In this document: one piece after another, positions 26,992 through 36,941 of the stretch
How the letters are laid out: each line of letters begins with the position of its first letter
Position numbering within the stretch: the first letter of the stretch is position 1
Assembly: GCA_016716965.1 (NCBI GenBank)
Contig: JADJUP010000031.1
Location: 45,488-109,487, forward strand
DNA: 64,000 nucleotides
Reading direction: 5' to 3'
DNA from: Sulfuritalea sp.
GTDB taxonomy: Bacteria > Pseudomonadota > Gammaproteobacteria > Burkholderiales > Rhodocyclaceae
The notes under the pieces: generated by a model
What the model saw: the letters and a program-made list of their open reading frames with translations, nothing else
Database searches by the model: none
What the model was told of the DNA's origin: nothing
Position numbers and translations under genes: made by a program

Positions 26992-27321
26992 TCAAACGCA
27001 GCCGGTCGGCTTCGGCATGCCGGCGTAGCGCGCCGCCTGTTTGGCGGGGCCGTAGGGGAACAGGTCGAACAGATATTTCTTGTCGCCGTACTCCTCGCCC
27101 AGCGCGCCGCCGATCAGCTTGGACATGACGCGCAGGTTGGGTGCGGTGCCGTTTTCCGCGTAGTACTCGCGGATCCAGCGCACGACTTTCCAGTGCTCGT
27201 CGGCGAGATCGAGCTGGTCGCGCTCGGCGAGGCATTTCGCCACGTCCTCGGTCCAGTCGTCCAGGGTCGCCAGATAGCCTTCGGCGTCGGTTTCTATTTC
27301 GCGTCCATTTACGTTGATCAT
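26992..27321 (-). CDS. tusE: TusE-type sulfur carrier (DsrC/TusE family)
   Basis: 109 residues. DsrC-family fold (DDWTEDVAKCLAERDQLDL; VVRWIREYYAENGTAP; GGALGEEYGDKKYLFDLFP) ending AGMPKPTGCV with the catalytic penultimate Cys108. The second cysteine of dissimilatory DsrC (11 residues upstream) is Ala here, so this is the TusE role: persulfide relay to TusBCD/MnmA for tRNA 2-thiouridine. ATG 27321; its promoter likely includes the TATAAT at 27372-27377. Confidence 0.9.
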   Translation of the reverse strand: MINVNGREIETDAEGYLATLDDWTEDVAKCLAERDQLDLADEHWKVVRWIREYYAENGTAPNLRVMSKLIGGALGEEYGDKKYLFDLFPYGPAKQAARYAGMPKPTGCV

Positions 27322-27371
27322 GATTTTCTCTCTGTCGGGGTTAGGGGATATTACTTGAGTATTTTTGTCGG

Positions 27372-27377
27372 ATTATA
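27372..27377 (-). promoter_or_regulatory. -10 element for tusE
   Basis: TATAAT read on the minus strand, 51 bp upstream of the tusE start; no clear -35. The rest of the gap up to iorA at 27599 shows no gene. Confidence 0.4.
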
Positions 27378-27598
27378 GGATCTGAACGGATTTTCGGCAT
27401 AGAGTTATTTGCGCCGGCCATCGCCCTCGTTTATGCGCCGGGGGGCCGATCTGCAGTTCGGCATGCCTCAGGGGCAACGCCCCTATGGACGCAAGGGGCG
27501 CAAATCCGGATAATTCGATCGAATCCGTTTGATGCTGACCTGCGGTCCGTGGGCACCCCCGGCGCAGGTCAATTTTTTCCCTTGTCCGAGAGAACATC

Positions 27599-29482
27599 AT
27601 GGCCGCAGTAATGCCCGCTTCCGCCGCCAGCCGGCTCCTCCTTTCCGGCAACGAAGCCGTCGCGCGCGGCGTCTGGGAATCCGGGGTGCGCGTCGCCGCC
27701 GCCTATCCCGGCACCCCGGCGACCGAGATCATCGAATCGCTGGCGCGCTATCCCGACCTCTACGCCGAATGGTCGGTCAACGAAAAAGTCTCGATGGAAG
27801 TCGCGCTGGGCGCCTCGATGACCGGCGCGCGGGCCTTTTGCGCCATGAAGCATGTCGGCATGAACGTCGCCAGCGACTGCCTGATGACCATGACCATCAC
27901 CGGCGCCTATGGCGGCCTGGTGATCGCCGTGGCCGACGACGTCGGCATGTCGTCCTCGCAAAACGAACAGGATTCGCGCTTCTGGGGCCGCTTCGCCCAC
28001 ATCCCGGTGCTGGAGCCGGCCGATTCCCAGGAAGCCTACGAGATGACGAAGTTCGCCTTCGGCTTCTCCGAGCAATACGAAACGCCGGTGCTGCTGCGCC
28101 TGACCACGCGCATCTGCCACGTCAAGGGCCTGGTCGTCGTCGGCGAGCGCGAAGCCCACGAACCGGCCGGCTTCAAGAAGAATCCCGAACGCTGGGTGAT
28201 GGTGCCGGCCCACGCCAAAGTGCGCATCCCCAGCCTGTTCAAGCGCGACGATACGCTGCGTGAGGTATCCGAAACCACGCCGCTCAACGTGCTCGAAGCC
28301 GGCAAGGATCGCAGCGTCGGCTTCGTGACCTCCGGCCCGGCCTACATGCACGTCAAGGAAGCCTTCCCCGATGCGCCGGTGCTGAAGCTGGGCCTCTCCT
28401 ACCCGTGGCCGCCGGAGAAAGTCCGCGAACTGGCCGCAATGTGCGACAGGCTGGTGGTGGTCGAGGAAACCGAGAAACTGCTGGAAACCGAAATCAAGGC
28501 CGCCGGCATTACCTGCCACGGCAAGGATTTCCTGCCCAGTATCGGCGAGCTTTCGCCCCAGGTGCTGACGCCCGCCGTCGATCGCCTCCTCGGCAAGCCG
28601 GTGCCGCCGCCCGCGCCCGCCGCCGCGCCGCCCAAGGTCTTCCCGCGGCCGCCGACGCTGTGCGCCTCCTGCCCGCACATGGGCATGTACTACACGCTGT
28701 CGCAGATCAAGAACATCATCGTCACCGGCGACATCGGCTGCTACACACTGGGCGCCGGCCATCCGTGGAACGCGCTGGACACCACGATCTGCATGGGCGC
28801 GACGATGGGCGTGGCACTGGGCATCGACAAGGGCCGCGGCGCCGTCGACAAAAACAAGCGGATACTGGCCGTGATCGGCGATTCGACCTTCATGCACATG
28901 GGCATGCAGGGCCTGCTCGACATCACCTACAACCACGGCAACGTCACCGTCCTGCTGCTGGACAACAACACCACCGGCATGACCGGCGGCCAGGCCACGC
29001 CGGCTTCGGGCAAGGACATCCACGGCAAGGAAGCGCCGAAGGTCGACCTGTTCAAGATCGTCGAAGCGCTGGGCGTGCCCAACGAACGCATCAAGCTGGT
29101 CGATCCCTATGAACTGCCGACGCTGTTCAAGACCGTGCGCGAGGAGATCAAGATCGAAGGCCCCTCGGTCATCATCGCGCGCCGCCCCTGCGTGCTGATC
29201 GACGACTTCAAGCCCTTCCGCCCCTACCTGGTAGAGGAAGACAAGTGCACCGGCTGCGGCAACTGCGTCGAAGTCGGCTGCCCGGCAATCCACGTCACGC
29301 ACCGCGACAAGGTGATCAAGCCCTCGGGCAAGGAAGTCGAGCTGGCCTTCGTCACCATCGACAGCCAGGCCTGCACCGGCTGTGGCCTCTGCGTGCAGCC
29401 CTGCGCGCCGGACGCGATCCAGCACGTGCCGCGGCGCGACATCCCGATCCACATCGTCAAGACCTCAGGGCAGCCGCGTCGC
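27599..29482 (+). CDS. iorA: Indolepyruvate:ferredoxin oxidoreductase, alpha subunit (3' end obscured)
   Basis: About 628 residues. It oxidises aryl pyruvates (indolepyruvate, phenylpyruvate) with CoA to aryl-acetyl-CoA, reducing ferredoxin. Domains: N-terminal pyrimidine-type domain (SGNEAVARGVWESGVRVAAAYPGTP) at about 10-190, TPP domain with CASCPHMG and GDIGCYTLG...GDSTFMHMG...LDNNTTGMTGGQ at about 355-500, and two C-terminal [4Fe-4S] sites (CTGCGNCVEVGCPA and CTGCGLCVQPCAP). The real stop is masked by the G/C-only tract after 29482; as written the frame runs on wrongly. Partner iorB follows. Confidence 0.92.
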
Positions 29483-29557
29483 CGGGGGGGGGGCGGAGGC
29501 CCGGGGGGGGCGCGGAGGGGCGCCGGCGCCACCCCCGGGGGGGGGGGGGGGAGGGGG
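29483..29557. other. G/C-only tract between iorA and iorB
   Basis: 75 bp of nearly only G and C, with runs of 9-15 G, covering the expected iorA stop and the iorB leader. Likely artefact, as for the tract at 13558-13627. Confidence 0.75.
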
Positions 29558-29558
29558 A

Positions 29559-30233
29559 ATGAGCCAGAACGAGATCACCAACATCCTCGTCTGCGGCATC
29601 GGCGGCCAGGGCGTCATGACGGCGGCCGAGATCCTCGCCGAGGCGGCCATGACCGAAGGCCACGACGTCAAGAAAACCGAAGTTGCCGGCATGGCCCAGC
29701 GCGGCGGCGTGGTTACTTCACACCTGCGCTTTGGCCGCAAGGTGCTCTCGCCGCAGATCGAGCCGGGTACGGTACAGGTGCTGCTCGGCTTCGAGGGCGC
29801 GGAGGCGCTACGCTGGTCGCACTACCTGAAGTCCGACGGTCTGGCGCTGGTCAACAACGCCAGGCTGGTGCCGCCCGTAGTCGAGCTCGGCCTCTTCGAC
29901 TACCCGGAAGATCCAACGGGGCAGATGCGCGCTGCCGGCCACCGCGTGGTGTCCTTCGACGCCATGTCGATCGCGCGCGACCTCGGCGAGATTCGCCTCG
30001 GCAACACCGTGATGCTGGGCGCCATTGCCGACTACCTGCCCTTCGCCCCGGACGTGCTGCTGGCCTGCATCGACAAACGCTTCGCGCGCAAGGGCGAGAA
30101 GGTGGTCGAAGCCAATCGCCAGGCCTTCGCCGCCGGGCGCGACGCCGGGCCAAGCACCCGCGCCCCCCCCCCGGCCGGGCCCCCCCGCGTTCATGACAGC
30201 GTGATAGCCGCCGAGAGCAACACGAAGGGCTGA
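29559..30233 (+). CDS. iorB: Indolepyruvate:ferredoxin oxidoreductase, beta subunit
   Basis: Gamma-type subunit of IOR (ITNILVCGIGGQGVMTAAEIL; KKTEVAGMAQRGGVVTSHLRFG), about 200 trusted residues. From about residue 201 the codons fall in a C-rich tract (30160-30188), so the written tail and stop at 30231-30233 are doubtful. ATG 29559 lies just after the G/C tract, which may have removed its ribosome site. Co-transcribed with iorA. Confidence 0.88.
   Translation: MSQNEITNILVCGIGGQGVMTAAEILAEAAMTEGHDVKKTEVAGMAQRGGVVTSHLRFGRKVLSPQIEPGTVQVLLGFEGAEALRWSHYLKSDGLALVNNARLVPPVVELGLFDYPEDPTGQMRAAGHRVVSFDAMSIARDLGEIRLGNTVMLGAIADYLPFAPDVLLACIDKRFARKGEKVVEANRQAFAAGRDAGPSTRAPPPAGPPRVHDSVIAAESNTKG
30160..30188. 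other. C-rich tract in the iorB tail
   Basis: CGCCCCCCCCCCGG followed by CCGGGCCCCCCCGC within the last codons of iorB. Same character as the other G/C tracts. Confidence 0.65.
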
Positions 30234-30284
30234 TCGCCCGCCTCCCATCCCTCACGGGAACCCGCACCCGAACTCCTAACTGAG

Positions 30285-31126
<842 letters not shown>

Positions 31127-31130
<4 letters not shown>

Positions 31131-31627
31131 AACCACTGGTCGGCATCGTGATGGGCTCGGATTCGGACTGGCCGGTGATGCAGGCCGCCGCCGCGATGCT
31201 CAAGGAATTCGGCGTGCCCTACGAGGCGCGTGTGGTCTCCGCGCACCGCACGCCCGACCTGCTGTTCGACTACGCCGCGATGGCCCAGGAACGCGACCTG
31301 CGCGCCATCATCGCCGGCGCCGGCGGCGCGGCCCACCTGCCCGGCATGCTGGCGGCCAAGACCATCGTGCCGGTCCTCGGCGTGCCGGTGCCGTCGAAGC
31401 ACCTCAATGGCCTCGACTCGCTGCTCTCCATCGTGCAGATGCCGAAAGGCGTGCCGGTCGCCACCTTCGCCATCGGCGAAGCCGGCGCGGCCAACGCGGC
31501 GCTGACCGCGATCGCCATCATCGCCACAGCCAACGACGACTATGGCCGCGCGCTGGTGCTGAAACTGGAAGCCTTCCGCAGTCGCCAGAGCGAAAAAGTC
31601 ATGGCGATGAAACTGCCGACCGACTGA
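31127..31627 (+). CDS. purE: PurE N5-carboxyaminoimidazole ribonucleotide mutase
   Basis: 166 residues, class I PurE length. Converts N5-CAIR to CAIR in purine synthesis. Motifs IVMGSDSDWPVM, VVSAHRTPDLLFDYA, AGAGGAAHLPGMLAAKT, GVPVPSKHLNGLDSLLS. ATG 31127 overlaps the folD stop, its own stop overlaps the hemF ATG. Functionally coupled to folD, which supplies formyl-THF. Confidence 0.95.
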
Positions 31628-32547
31628 TGGATATCGCGCCGATCCGGGAATTCTTCACCGGACTGCAGGACCGCATCATCACCGAGCTGGAGGCCATGGA
31701 GGGAGCGGCCTTCCTTCGCGACGCCTGGGACCGGCCGCAAGGCGGCGGTGGAATTTCCCGTTTGATCGAGGACGGCGGGCTGTTCGAGCGCGGCGGGGTC
31801 AATTTCTCCCACGTCCTGGGCGAGCAGATGCCCGCCTCGGCCACCGCACACAGGCCAGAACTCGCCGGGCGGCGCTGGGAGGCGATGGGCGTTTCGCTGG
31901 TGCTGCATCCGCGCAATCCCTATTGCCCCACCGCGCACATGAACGTGCGCTTCTTCGTCGCCTATCCCAAGGCGGAAGCCGACAGCCCGATCTGGTGGTT
32001 CGGCGGCGGCATGGACCTCACGCCCTATTACGGCTTCGCCGAGGATGCGACGCACTTCCACCGCACCTGCCGCGATGCGCTGGCGCCCTTCGGCAACGAC
32101 GTCCATGCGCGCTACAAGAAATGGTGCGACGACTACTTCTTCCTCAAGCATCGCAATGAAGCGCGCGGTGTCGGCGGCATCTTCTTCGACGATCTCAACG
32201 AGGGCGGCATGGGCGGCGAGACGCCCTTCCAGCGTTGCTTCGCCCTGACCCGGGCGGTCGGCGACAGCTTCACCCATGCCTACCTGCCCGTCATCGCGCG
32301 GCGTCGCGACACCGCCTACGGCGAACGCGAACGCGATTTCCAGGCCTACCGGCGCGGACGCTACGTCGAGTTCAACCTGGTCTGGGACCGCGGCACCCTG
32401 TTCGGCCTGCAGTCCGGCGGCCGCACCGAATCGATCCTGATGTCGCTGCCGCCCATCGTCAAGTGGCGCTACAGCTGGCAACCGGAAGCCGGCAGCGCCG
32501 AAGCCAGGCTCTACAGCGACTTCCTGCCACCGCGCGACTGGCTCTGA
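31627..32547 (+). CDS. hemF: Oxygen-dependent coproporphyrinogen III oxidase
   Basis: 306 residues. Makes protoporphyrinogen IX from coproporphyrinogen III with O2. Motifs GGGISRLIEDGGLFERGGVN, SLVLHPRNPYCPTAHMNVRF, WWFGGGMDLTPYYGF, GVGGIFFDDLNEGG, RGRYVEFNLVWDRGTLFGLQ. TGATG overlap with purE. Its presence shows that oxygen is used for haem synthesis at least at times. Confidence 0.96.
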   Translation: MDIAPIREFFTGLQDRIITELEAMEGAAFLRDAWDRPQGGGGISRLIEDGGLFERGGVNFSHVLGEQMPASATAHRPELAGRRWEAMGVSLVLHPRNPYCPTAHMNVRFFVAYPKAEADSPIWWFGGGMDLTPYYGFAEDATHFHRTCRDALAPFGNDVHARYKKWCDDYFFLKHRNEARGVGGIFFDDLNEGGMGGETPFQRCFALTRAVGDSFTHAYLPVIARRRDTAYGERERDFQAYRRGRYVEFNLVWDRGTLFGLQSGGRTESILMSLPPIVKWRYSWQPEAGSAEARLYSDFLPPRDWL

Positions 32548-32560
32548 CGCCACTCCCGCA

Positions 32561-33130
32561 CTAAGCCAGCAGCGACTTGAGGATGCGCGCCAGCGCCGCC
32601 AGCGCGGCGTCGGGCGTCGGATCGAACTGGGCGCGGATGATCGCGCCATCGACCGCCAGCGCCACGGCGTCGGCCTGCTGCCGGCGCTGCCGCGATGCAG
32701 GCAGCAAAGCGGCGATCGCATCGGTCATGTCCTGCTTGTGGCGCCGCGTGATGTCGGCGACTTCGGGCAGCGATCCGGCGAGTTCGCCCATGCTGTTGAT
32801 GAAGGCGCAGCCGCGAAAGCCTTCGCCGCGAAACCACTCCGCCAGCGACGGCACGATCGCCGCCGCAGCGCCGCCATGGCGCTGCAGCGCCTCGACGAAC
32901 CATGCCATCCAGCGCCGGTGGCGATGGTCGAGGAAGGCGCGCACCAGGTCGTTCTTGCTCGGGAAATGGCGATAGAAGGTGGCCTTGGTGACGCCGGACT
33001 CGGCGATCACTCGGTCGATGCCGGTGGCGCGCACGCCGTCGCGATAGAACAGGTCGTGCGCGGTGAGCAGGATGCGCTGGCGCGCGGCGGAATCGCGGAC
33101 GGGCGGCACGGGGCTGGCGATGGCAGTCAT
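32561..33130 (-). CDS. TetR-family repressor
   Basis: 189 residues. TetR-type helix-turn-helix at about 17-60 (RQRILLTAHDLFYRDGVRATGIDRVIAESGVTKATFYRHFPSK); C-terminal ligand domain with GCAFINSMGEL. Divergent from the DUF1348-type gene, with two exact-arm palindromes between them, so it probably represses both genes. The effector is unknown. ATG 33130. Confidence 0.92.
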   Translation of the reverse strand: MTAIASPVPPVRDSAARQRILLTAHDLFYRDGVRATGIDRVIAESGVTKATFYRHFPSKNDLVRAFLDHRHRRWMAWFVEALQRHGGAAAAIVPSLAEWFRGEGFRGCAFINSMGELAGSLPEVADITRRHKQDMTDAIAALLPASRQRRQQADAVALAVDGAIIRAQFDPTPDAALAALARILKSLLA

Positions 33131-33139
33131 GGCCGCATT

Positions 33140-33157
33140 GTAGACAACTCTGTCTAC
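33140..33157. promoter_or_regulatory. TetR operator 1
   Basis: GTAGACAACTCTGTCTAC: perfect 7-bp arms (GTAGACA/TGTCTAC) with a 4-base centre, 10 bp upstream of the TetR start codon. It is the reverse complement of the second site. Confidence 0.8.
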
Positions 33158-33176
33158 CGGAGATAGACTTGCCGCA

Positions 33177-33194
33177 GTAGACAGAGTTGTCTAC
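33177..33194. promoter_or_regulatory. TetR operator 2
   Basis: GTAGACAGAGTTGTCTAC, centre 37 bp from operator 1, in the 5' leader of the DUF1348-type gene. A frame starting here (TTG in the operator) was rejected in favour of ATG 33232. Confidence 0.8.
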
Positions 33195-33231
33195 CCTGAA
33201 CGCTTGCCTCTCACCCCACCCGGAGCCGACC

Positions 33232-33699
33232 ATGGAAACCAAGCCGCCCCTGCCGCCATTCACTCCCGAAACCGCCGCGCAGAAGGTGCGCATGGCCGAG
33301 GACGCATGGAACACCCGCGACCCCGACCGCGTGGTGCTGGTCTATACCGAGGACACGCGCTGGCGCAACCGCTCCGAATTTCCGGTCGGGCGCGCCGAGG
33401 TGCGGCAATTCCTGGTGCGCAAGTGGGCGAAGGAACTCGACTACCGCCTGATCAAGGAACTCTGGGCCTGCGCCGGCAACCGCATCGCGGTGCGCTTCGC
33501 CTACGAGTGGCACGACGATTCCGGCCACTGGTACCGCTCCTACGGCAACGAGAACTGGGAGTTCAACGAGCAGGGCTTCATGATGCGCCGCTTCGCCAGC
33601 ATCAACGACCTGCCGATCCGCGAAGCGGACCGCAAGTTCTTCTGGCCGCTGGGCCGTCGCCCTGACGACCATCCGGGCCTGAGCGCGCTGGACTTGTAA
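33232..33699 (+). CDS. NTF2-like protein (DUF1348 type)
   Basis: 155 residues from ATG 33232. NTF2/SnoaL-like cone fold: AEDAWNTRDPDRVVLVYTEDTRWRNRSEF, FLVRKWAKELDYRLIKELWA, RFAYEWHDDSGHWYRSYGNENWEF, and a C-terminal arm. The catalytic role of this group is unclear. It is the likely target of the divergent TetR repressor. No SD is strong, but GGAG lies 8 bp upstream. Confidence 0.88.
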   Translation: METKPPLPPFTPETAAQKVRMAEDAWNTRDPDRVVLVYTEDTRWRNRSEFPVGRAEVRQFLVRKWAKELDYRLIKELWACAGNRIAVRFAYEWHDDSGHWYRSYGNENWEFNEQGFMMRRFASINDLPIREADRKFFWPLGRRPDDHPGLSALDL

Positions 33700-33711
33700 C
33701 CAGCACCGGGC

Positions 33712-33789
33712 AAAAGTCGGCGCTGGCGGAACGGCGCTACGCCAGCAATGCGGCGGCGCGGTAGTGCCGTTCCGCCAGCGCCGACTCTT
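33712..33789. repeat. Inverted pair of dispersed palindromic repeats
   Basis: Positions 33715-33735 and 33766-33786 are perfect 21-bp inverted repeats carrying AGTCGGCGCTGGCG. The left arm is intergenic; the right arm encodes the last residues of hemY (ESALAERHYR). They bracket the hemY stop and could form a large hairpin between convergent genes. Confidence 0.75.
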
Positions 33790-34909
33790 GCAATTGGTCG
33801 AGCAGCTGCGCCAGGTCGATGTGGGCCGCGCGCGTCGGGCGCACCGCGATCGAGGTTTCCAGGAAGCTGCGCGCCTTGCCCCACAGTTGCTGCTCGCGGC
33901 ACAGGCGGCCGAGCGTCAGCAGCAGAGACTCGTCACGCGGATGCTGGTGCAGCCATTTTTCGGCATGGGCGATGCGCCCCAGCACGTCGCCGCCGCGGCA
34001 ATCCGCGTAGGCCAGCACCAGCGTCGCATCCCAGTTTTCGTCGAGCGCATCCTCGATCACGCGCTGCGCTTCGCGGCAATCTCCCGCCGAGACCAGGGCG
34101 CGCGCCGCTTCGAGCGCCAGCGCCGGTTCGGCGCGATCGCCATCGTCGAGTTCGCGCCAGTAGCGCATCAATCCGGCCGGATCGTCGCGCAGGCTGCGCA
34201 GCGCTTCGCGCAGGGCGCGGCTGCGGATCGGCGCTGCCTGGTCGGCGGTCAGCGCCTGATGCTTTTCGAGCTGCCGCACCAGGCGCGCCACCTCGCGCCA
34301 GTTGCCCAACCCCTGCTCCGCGCGCAGGCTCAGGCGCAGCGCGGCAATGTGGCGGCCTTCACTCGCGGCGAACTGGCGCAGGGCGACACTGGCATCCTCG
34401 AAGCGCCTTTCCTCCAGGGCGAACTCGGCTTCGACCATCAGGCGTGCCGCCTGCAGGCCATCGCGATCGTGACCGCGCACGCGCTGTGCCCATTCCGCGC
34501 TGCGTGCGGTGTCGCGCAAGGCGTGCGCCGCGCGCCAGCCGGCCAGTGCCAGCATGCCCGCCGCCGCGTCGTCGCCGGCAGCCTTCTCGGCACAGCGCAT
34601 GGCATGCCCGTAACGCCCCTCCTGAAGCAGGCGCCAGGCGTCGCGCAGCGCCTGCGTGGACCGCTCTTCGCGCCGCCGCCGGCGGAATTCGGCCACCGCG
34701 CGCGGCAGGCCGAGGGTATGGCTGACGGCGCGTGCCAGCAGGTGGATGACGAAGAAGCCGACCGCGCAAAGCAGCAGGAACAGGTTCAGCGAAATCTCGG
34801 CGCGCCAGGGCGGCAGCACCAGCAGCACGTAGCCTTCGTTGTAGCGTGCGGCAAGGGCAAGGCCGACCGCAAGCGCAGCAAGGATCAGCAGCCAGAACAG
34901 GGCACGCAC
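33737..34909 (-). CDS. hemY: HemY-type TPR membrane protein
   Basis: 390 residues from GTG 34909, 8 bp after the hemX stop. N-terminal membrane anchor (ALFWLLILAALAVGLALAARY, second helix LNLFLLLCAVGFFVIHLL) followed by TPR-like helices to the C-terminus. HemY of the hemCDXY cluster has a role in tetrapyrrole synthesis not fully defined; it is not protoporphyrinogen oxidase. The last residues are encoded by one arm of a palindromic repeat. Confidence 0.88.
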   Translation of the reverse strand: MRALFWLLILAALAVGLALAARYNEGYVLLVLPPWRAEISLNLFLLLCAVGFFVIHLLARAVSHTLGLPRAVAEFRRRRREERSTQALRDAWRLLQEGRYGHAMRCAEKAAGDDAAAGMLALAGWRAAHALRDTARSAEWAQRVRGHDRDGLQAARLMVEAEFALEERRFEDASVALRQFAASEGRHIAALRLSLRAEQGLGNWREVARLVRQLEKHQALTADQAAPIRSRALREALRSLRDDPAGLMRYWRELDDGDRAEPALALEAARALVSAGDCREAQRVIEDALDENWDATLVLAYADCRGGDVLGRIAHAEKWLHQHPRDESLLLTLGRLCREQQLWGKARSFLETSIAVRPTRAAHIDLAQLLDQLQESALAERHYRAAALLA

Positions 34910-34916
34910 CGCTTGC

Positions 34917-36023
34917 CTACCTGGCAGCCGCGCCGCCGCGACGTTCGCCGGCGAACTTGAGATTGCGCAGAGCCGCCAGGGTTTCGGCCAGGCCCGGCAG
35001 ATCGAAGCCGACGTCGGTGGCGGCCAGCGTGGCAAGCGTCGATTGCGCCGCCTGGACCGGCTTCGCACGATTATCGAAATAGCGTTCAAGCTGCTCGCGC
35101 GCCTGTCGGATTTCCTCGCGGAACACCTTGCCATCGCGCTGCAGCAGCGCCAGCCGCGCATTGAGCAGGCGCAGCTTGAGGTTTTCGCGCAGGAAATAAC
35201 TCTGGTTGGGTGCCAGAAGCGCGGGGTCGGCCTGGTCGATCCGCTCGATGCGCACCAGTTGGCGGAATTCCCGCCACAAGTCGGCGCCCAGCGCACGCCA
35301 GTAATCGACGCTGGCCGGCCGTGCGACGACGGGCGGCTTGGCGACGACGGGTTTGGGCCGTTGCTCGTAGGCAAGCGGCAGCGCATCGACGGCAGCGACC
35401 ACGCTCTCTATCTTCAGCGAAAGGCCGCCGAAATTTGCACCGGGCGTTCCCTTGAGGCGCTCTATGTCACGGGCAATGAGTTTGCGAACCGGCAGGAACT
35501 GCGACTGCGCCGAGCGTGCCAGGCGCGACTCGGCGCCCTGCAGCGCAATCAGCGCGGCCTCGACATTGCCGGCGAACTGCAGCTGCTGCATGGCGATCAC
35601 CACCGCCTGCTCGACCTCGACCAGCAGGCGTTCGTCGCGGGTGCTGGACAATTCCTGGTACATGGCTTCGAGCGCCACTGCCTGGCTCTGGGTTTCGGCA
35701 AGCCTGGCTTCGAGTACCGCGACCTTGGCCTGCAATGCGGCCTGCGCCTCCTGACCCTGCCGAGCCAGGGTGCGTCCTTCCCGGGCGACGGCATCGCCTT
35801 CGCCCAGGCGCCGGGCGAGTTCCTGCTGCAGGTCGCTGACCTGCATCCGGGTGTCGATCCATTGCGCGACGACGATGACAAGTGCAACTGCCGCCACGCG
35901 CAGCGCGGGATGGCGCAGGGCTTGTCGCCAGCCGCCGGTCGCCGCGGCCTGATCCGGAATGGGGCCCGGGCCTGGAGCAGGAGCCGGCGCGGCCGCCTGC
36001 TCAGTTTGGTTCGGAGTTTCCAT
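34917..36023 (-). CDS. hemX: HemX-type protein
   Basis: 368 residues. Pro/Ala-rich cytosolic start, one TM helix (RVAAVALVIVVAQWI) and a long coiled coil (about 75-150) plus a C-terminal helical domain. Annotated often as uroporphyrinogen-III methyltransferase, but it lacks the SAM-binding methylase domain. ATG 36023 was chosen; it overlaps hemD by 23 bp. Co-transcribed with hemC, hemD, hemY. Confidence 0.88.
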   Translation of the reverse strand: METPNQTEQAAAPAPAPGPGPIPDQAAATGGWRQALRHPALRVAAVALVIVVAQWIDTRMQVSDLQQELARRLGEGDAVAREGRTLARQGQEAQAALQAKVAVLEARLAETQSQAVALEAMYQELSSTRDERLLVEVEQAVVIAMQQLQFAGNVEAALIALQGAESRLARSAQSQFLPVRKLIARDIERLKGTPGANFGGLSLKIESVVAAVDALPLAYEQRPKPVVAKPPVVARPASVDYWRALGADLWREFRQLVRIERIDQADPALLAPNQSYFLRENLKLRLLNARLALLQRDGKVFREEIRQAREQLERYFDNRAKPVQAAQSTLATLAATDVGFDLPGLAETLAALRNLKFAGERRGGAAAR

Positions 36024-36795
36024 GGGATGCGAAGTATTGCACGAGTCCATTCATTAAGCCGTCATCGCCCGGACCGGTTGGGATCACCCGCGTCAGGCCG
36101 AGCGCCTGCGCCTGTTCGGCGATGCGCTGGTGCGGCACGAAGGCCGGCGTTTTCTTCAGCCAGGCCTGGCCGAGGCGGCCAACCATTTCGAAAAAATTGC
36201 GCAGGCCTTCGCTGCTGGTCAGCGTCACCGCGTCCAACTTGCCTACCTCCCACAACCTGAGCAGGGGCGCCGGATCGAGTTGCGGCCGGGCGCGGCGGTA
36301 GCAGGTCACGTACTCGATGCTGGCGCCGCGCGCCCGAAGCGTGTCGCCCAGCACTTCACGACCGCCATCGCCGCGAAAGATCACCACCCGCCGGCCACGG
36401 ACATCGAGCAACTCGGGCAGATCGAGCAAGGCTTCCGAATCGAAGCGCAATGTCGGTGAAATGACGTCGCGGATGCCGTGTCGCGCCAGTTCGCGCTCGC
36501 TGCTCTTGCCCAGCGCAGCGACGCGCAGTCCCGCGGGCCAGGCCCGATGGCGCAGCACGACGGCCAGCGCGCGTTCGATCGCATTGGGGCTGACGAACAC
36601 CGCGAGGTCGAAGCTTTCCAGACGGATCGCCACGTCGAGCAGCGGCCCCTGATCCTCGATGTCGCGGATCTCCAGCACCGGATAGAGCACCGGAATCGCG
36701 CCCGCATCGGTCAGGGCCGTCGCGAAGTGCGCCGCCTGACCCGCCGGGCGCGTAACCACGACATGGCGACCGGCAAGGCTCACGCTAACGCTCAT
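36001..36795 (-). CDS. hemD: Uroporphyrinogen-III synthase
   Basis: 264 residues. Closes hydroxymethylbilane to uroporphyrinogen III with ring D inversion. N-terminal GRHVVVTRPAGQAAHFATAL and LAVFVSPNAIERAL; later LTSSEGLRNFFEMVG; the family is weakly conserved. ATG 36795 (MSVSVSLAGRH) is preferred; this start codon lies inside a copy of a longer dispersed repeat. Next to hemC. Confidence 0.9.
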   Translation of the reverse strand: MSVSVSLAGRHVVVTRPAGQAAHFATALTDAGAIPVLYPVLEIRDIEDQGPLLDVAIRLESFDLAVFVSPNAIERALAVVLRHRAWPAGLRVAALGKSSERELARHGIRDVISPTLRFDSEALLDLPELLDVRGRRVVIFRGDGGREVLGDTLRARGASIEYVTCYRRARPQLDPAPLLRLWEVGKLDAVTLTSSEGLRNFFEMVGRLGQAWLKKTPAFVPHQRIAEQAQALGLTRVIPTGPGDDGLMNGLVQYFASHGNSEPN

Positions 36796-36900
36796 GACCC
36801 CGAGATCCACCCGCCGATGATGAAATACGCGAAAGGCGAATTGAAGGCCCCCCACCCCCATCCCCGCCCCAGGGCGGGGCTATTGACCAGCTCGCTTCGC
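36787..36900. repeat. Long dispersed repeat, copy A
   Basis: Contains AACGCTCATGACCCC, ATGAAATACGCGAAAGGC, AATTGAAGGC and a GCCCCAGGGCGGGGC hairpin near 36867-36881. The copy at 40379-40572 matches in reverse orientation over about 80 bp, with a longer insert. A third, partial copy lies near 45059. Confidence 0.65.
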
Positions 36901-36941
36901 TCGCAAATCCCCGCTGACTTCGTTGGCAGCGTTGCTTCACA

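Noticed and set aside
26992..27321. DsrC of dissimilatory sulfur metabolism
   Set aside because: The second conserved cysteine is Ala, and no dsr genes are near, so TusE is the better call.
33187..33231. Start of the DUF1348-type gene at TTG 33187
   Set aside because: This codon lies within the second TetR operator; ATG 33232 gives the conserved protein start.
34917..36023. Uroporphyrinogen-III C-methyltransferase activity for HemX
   Set aside because: No SAM-binding methylase domain; only TM and coiled-coil features.
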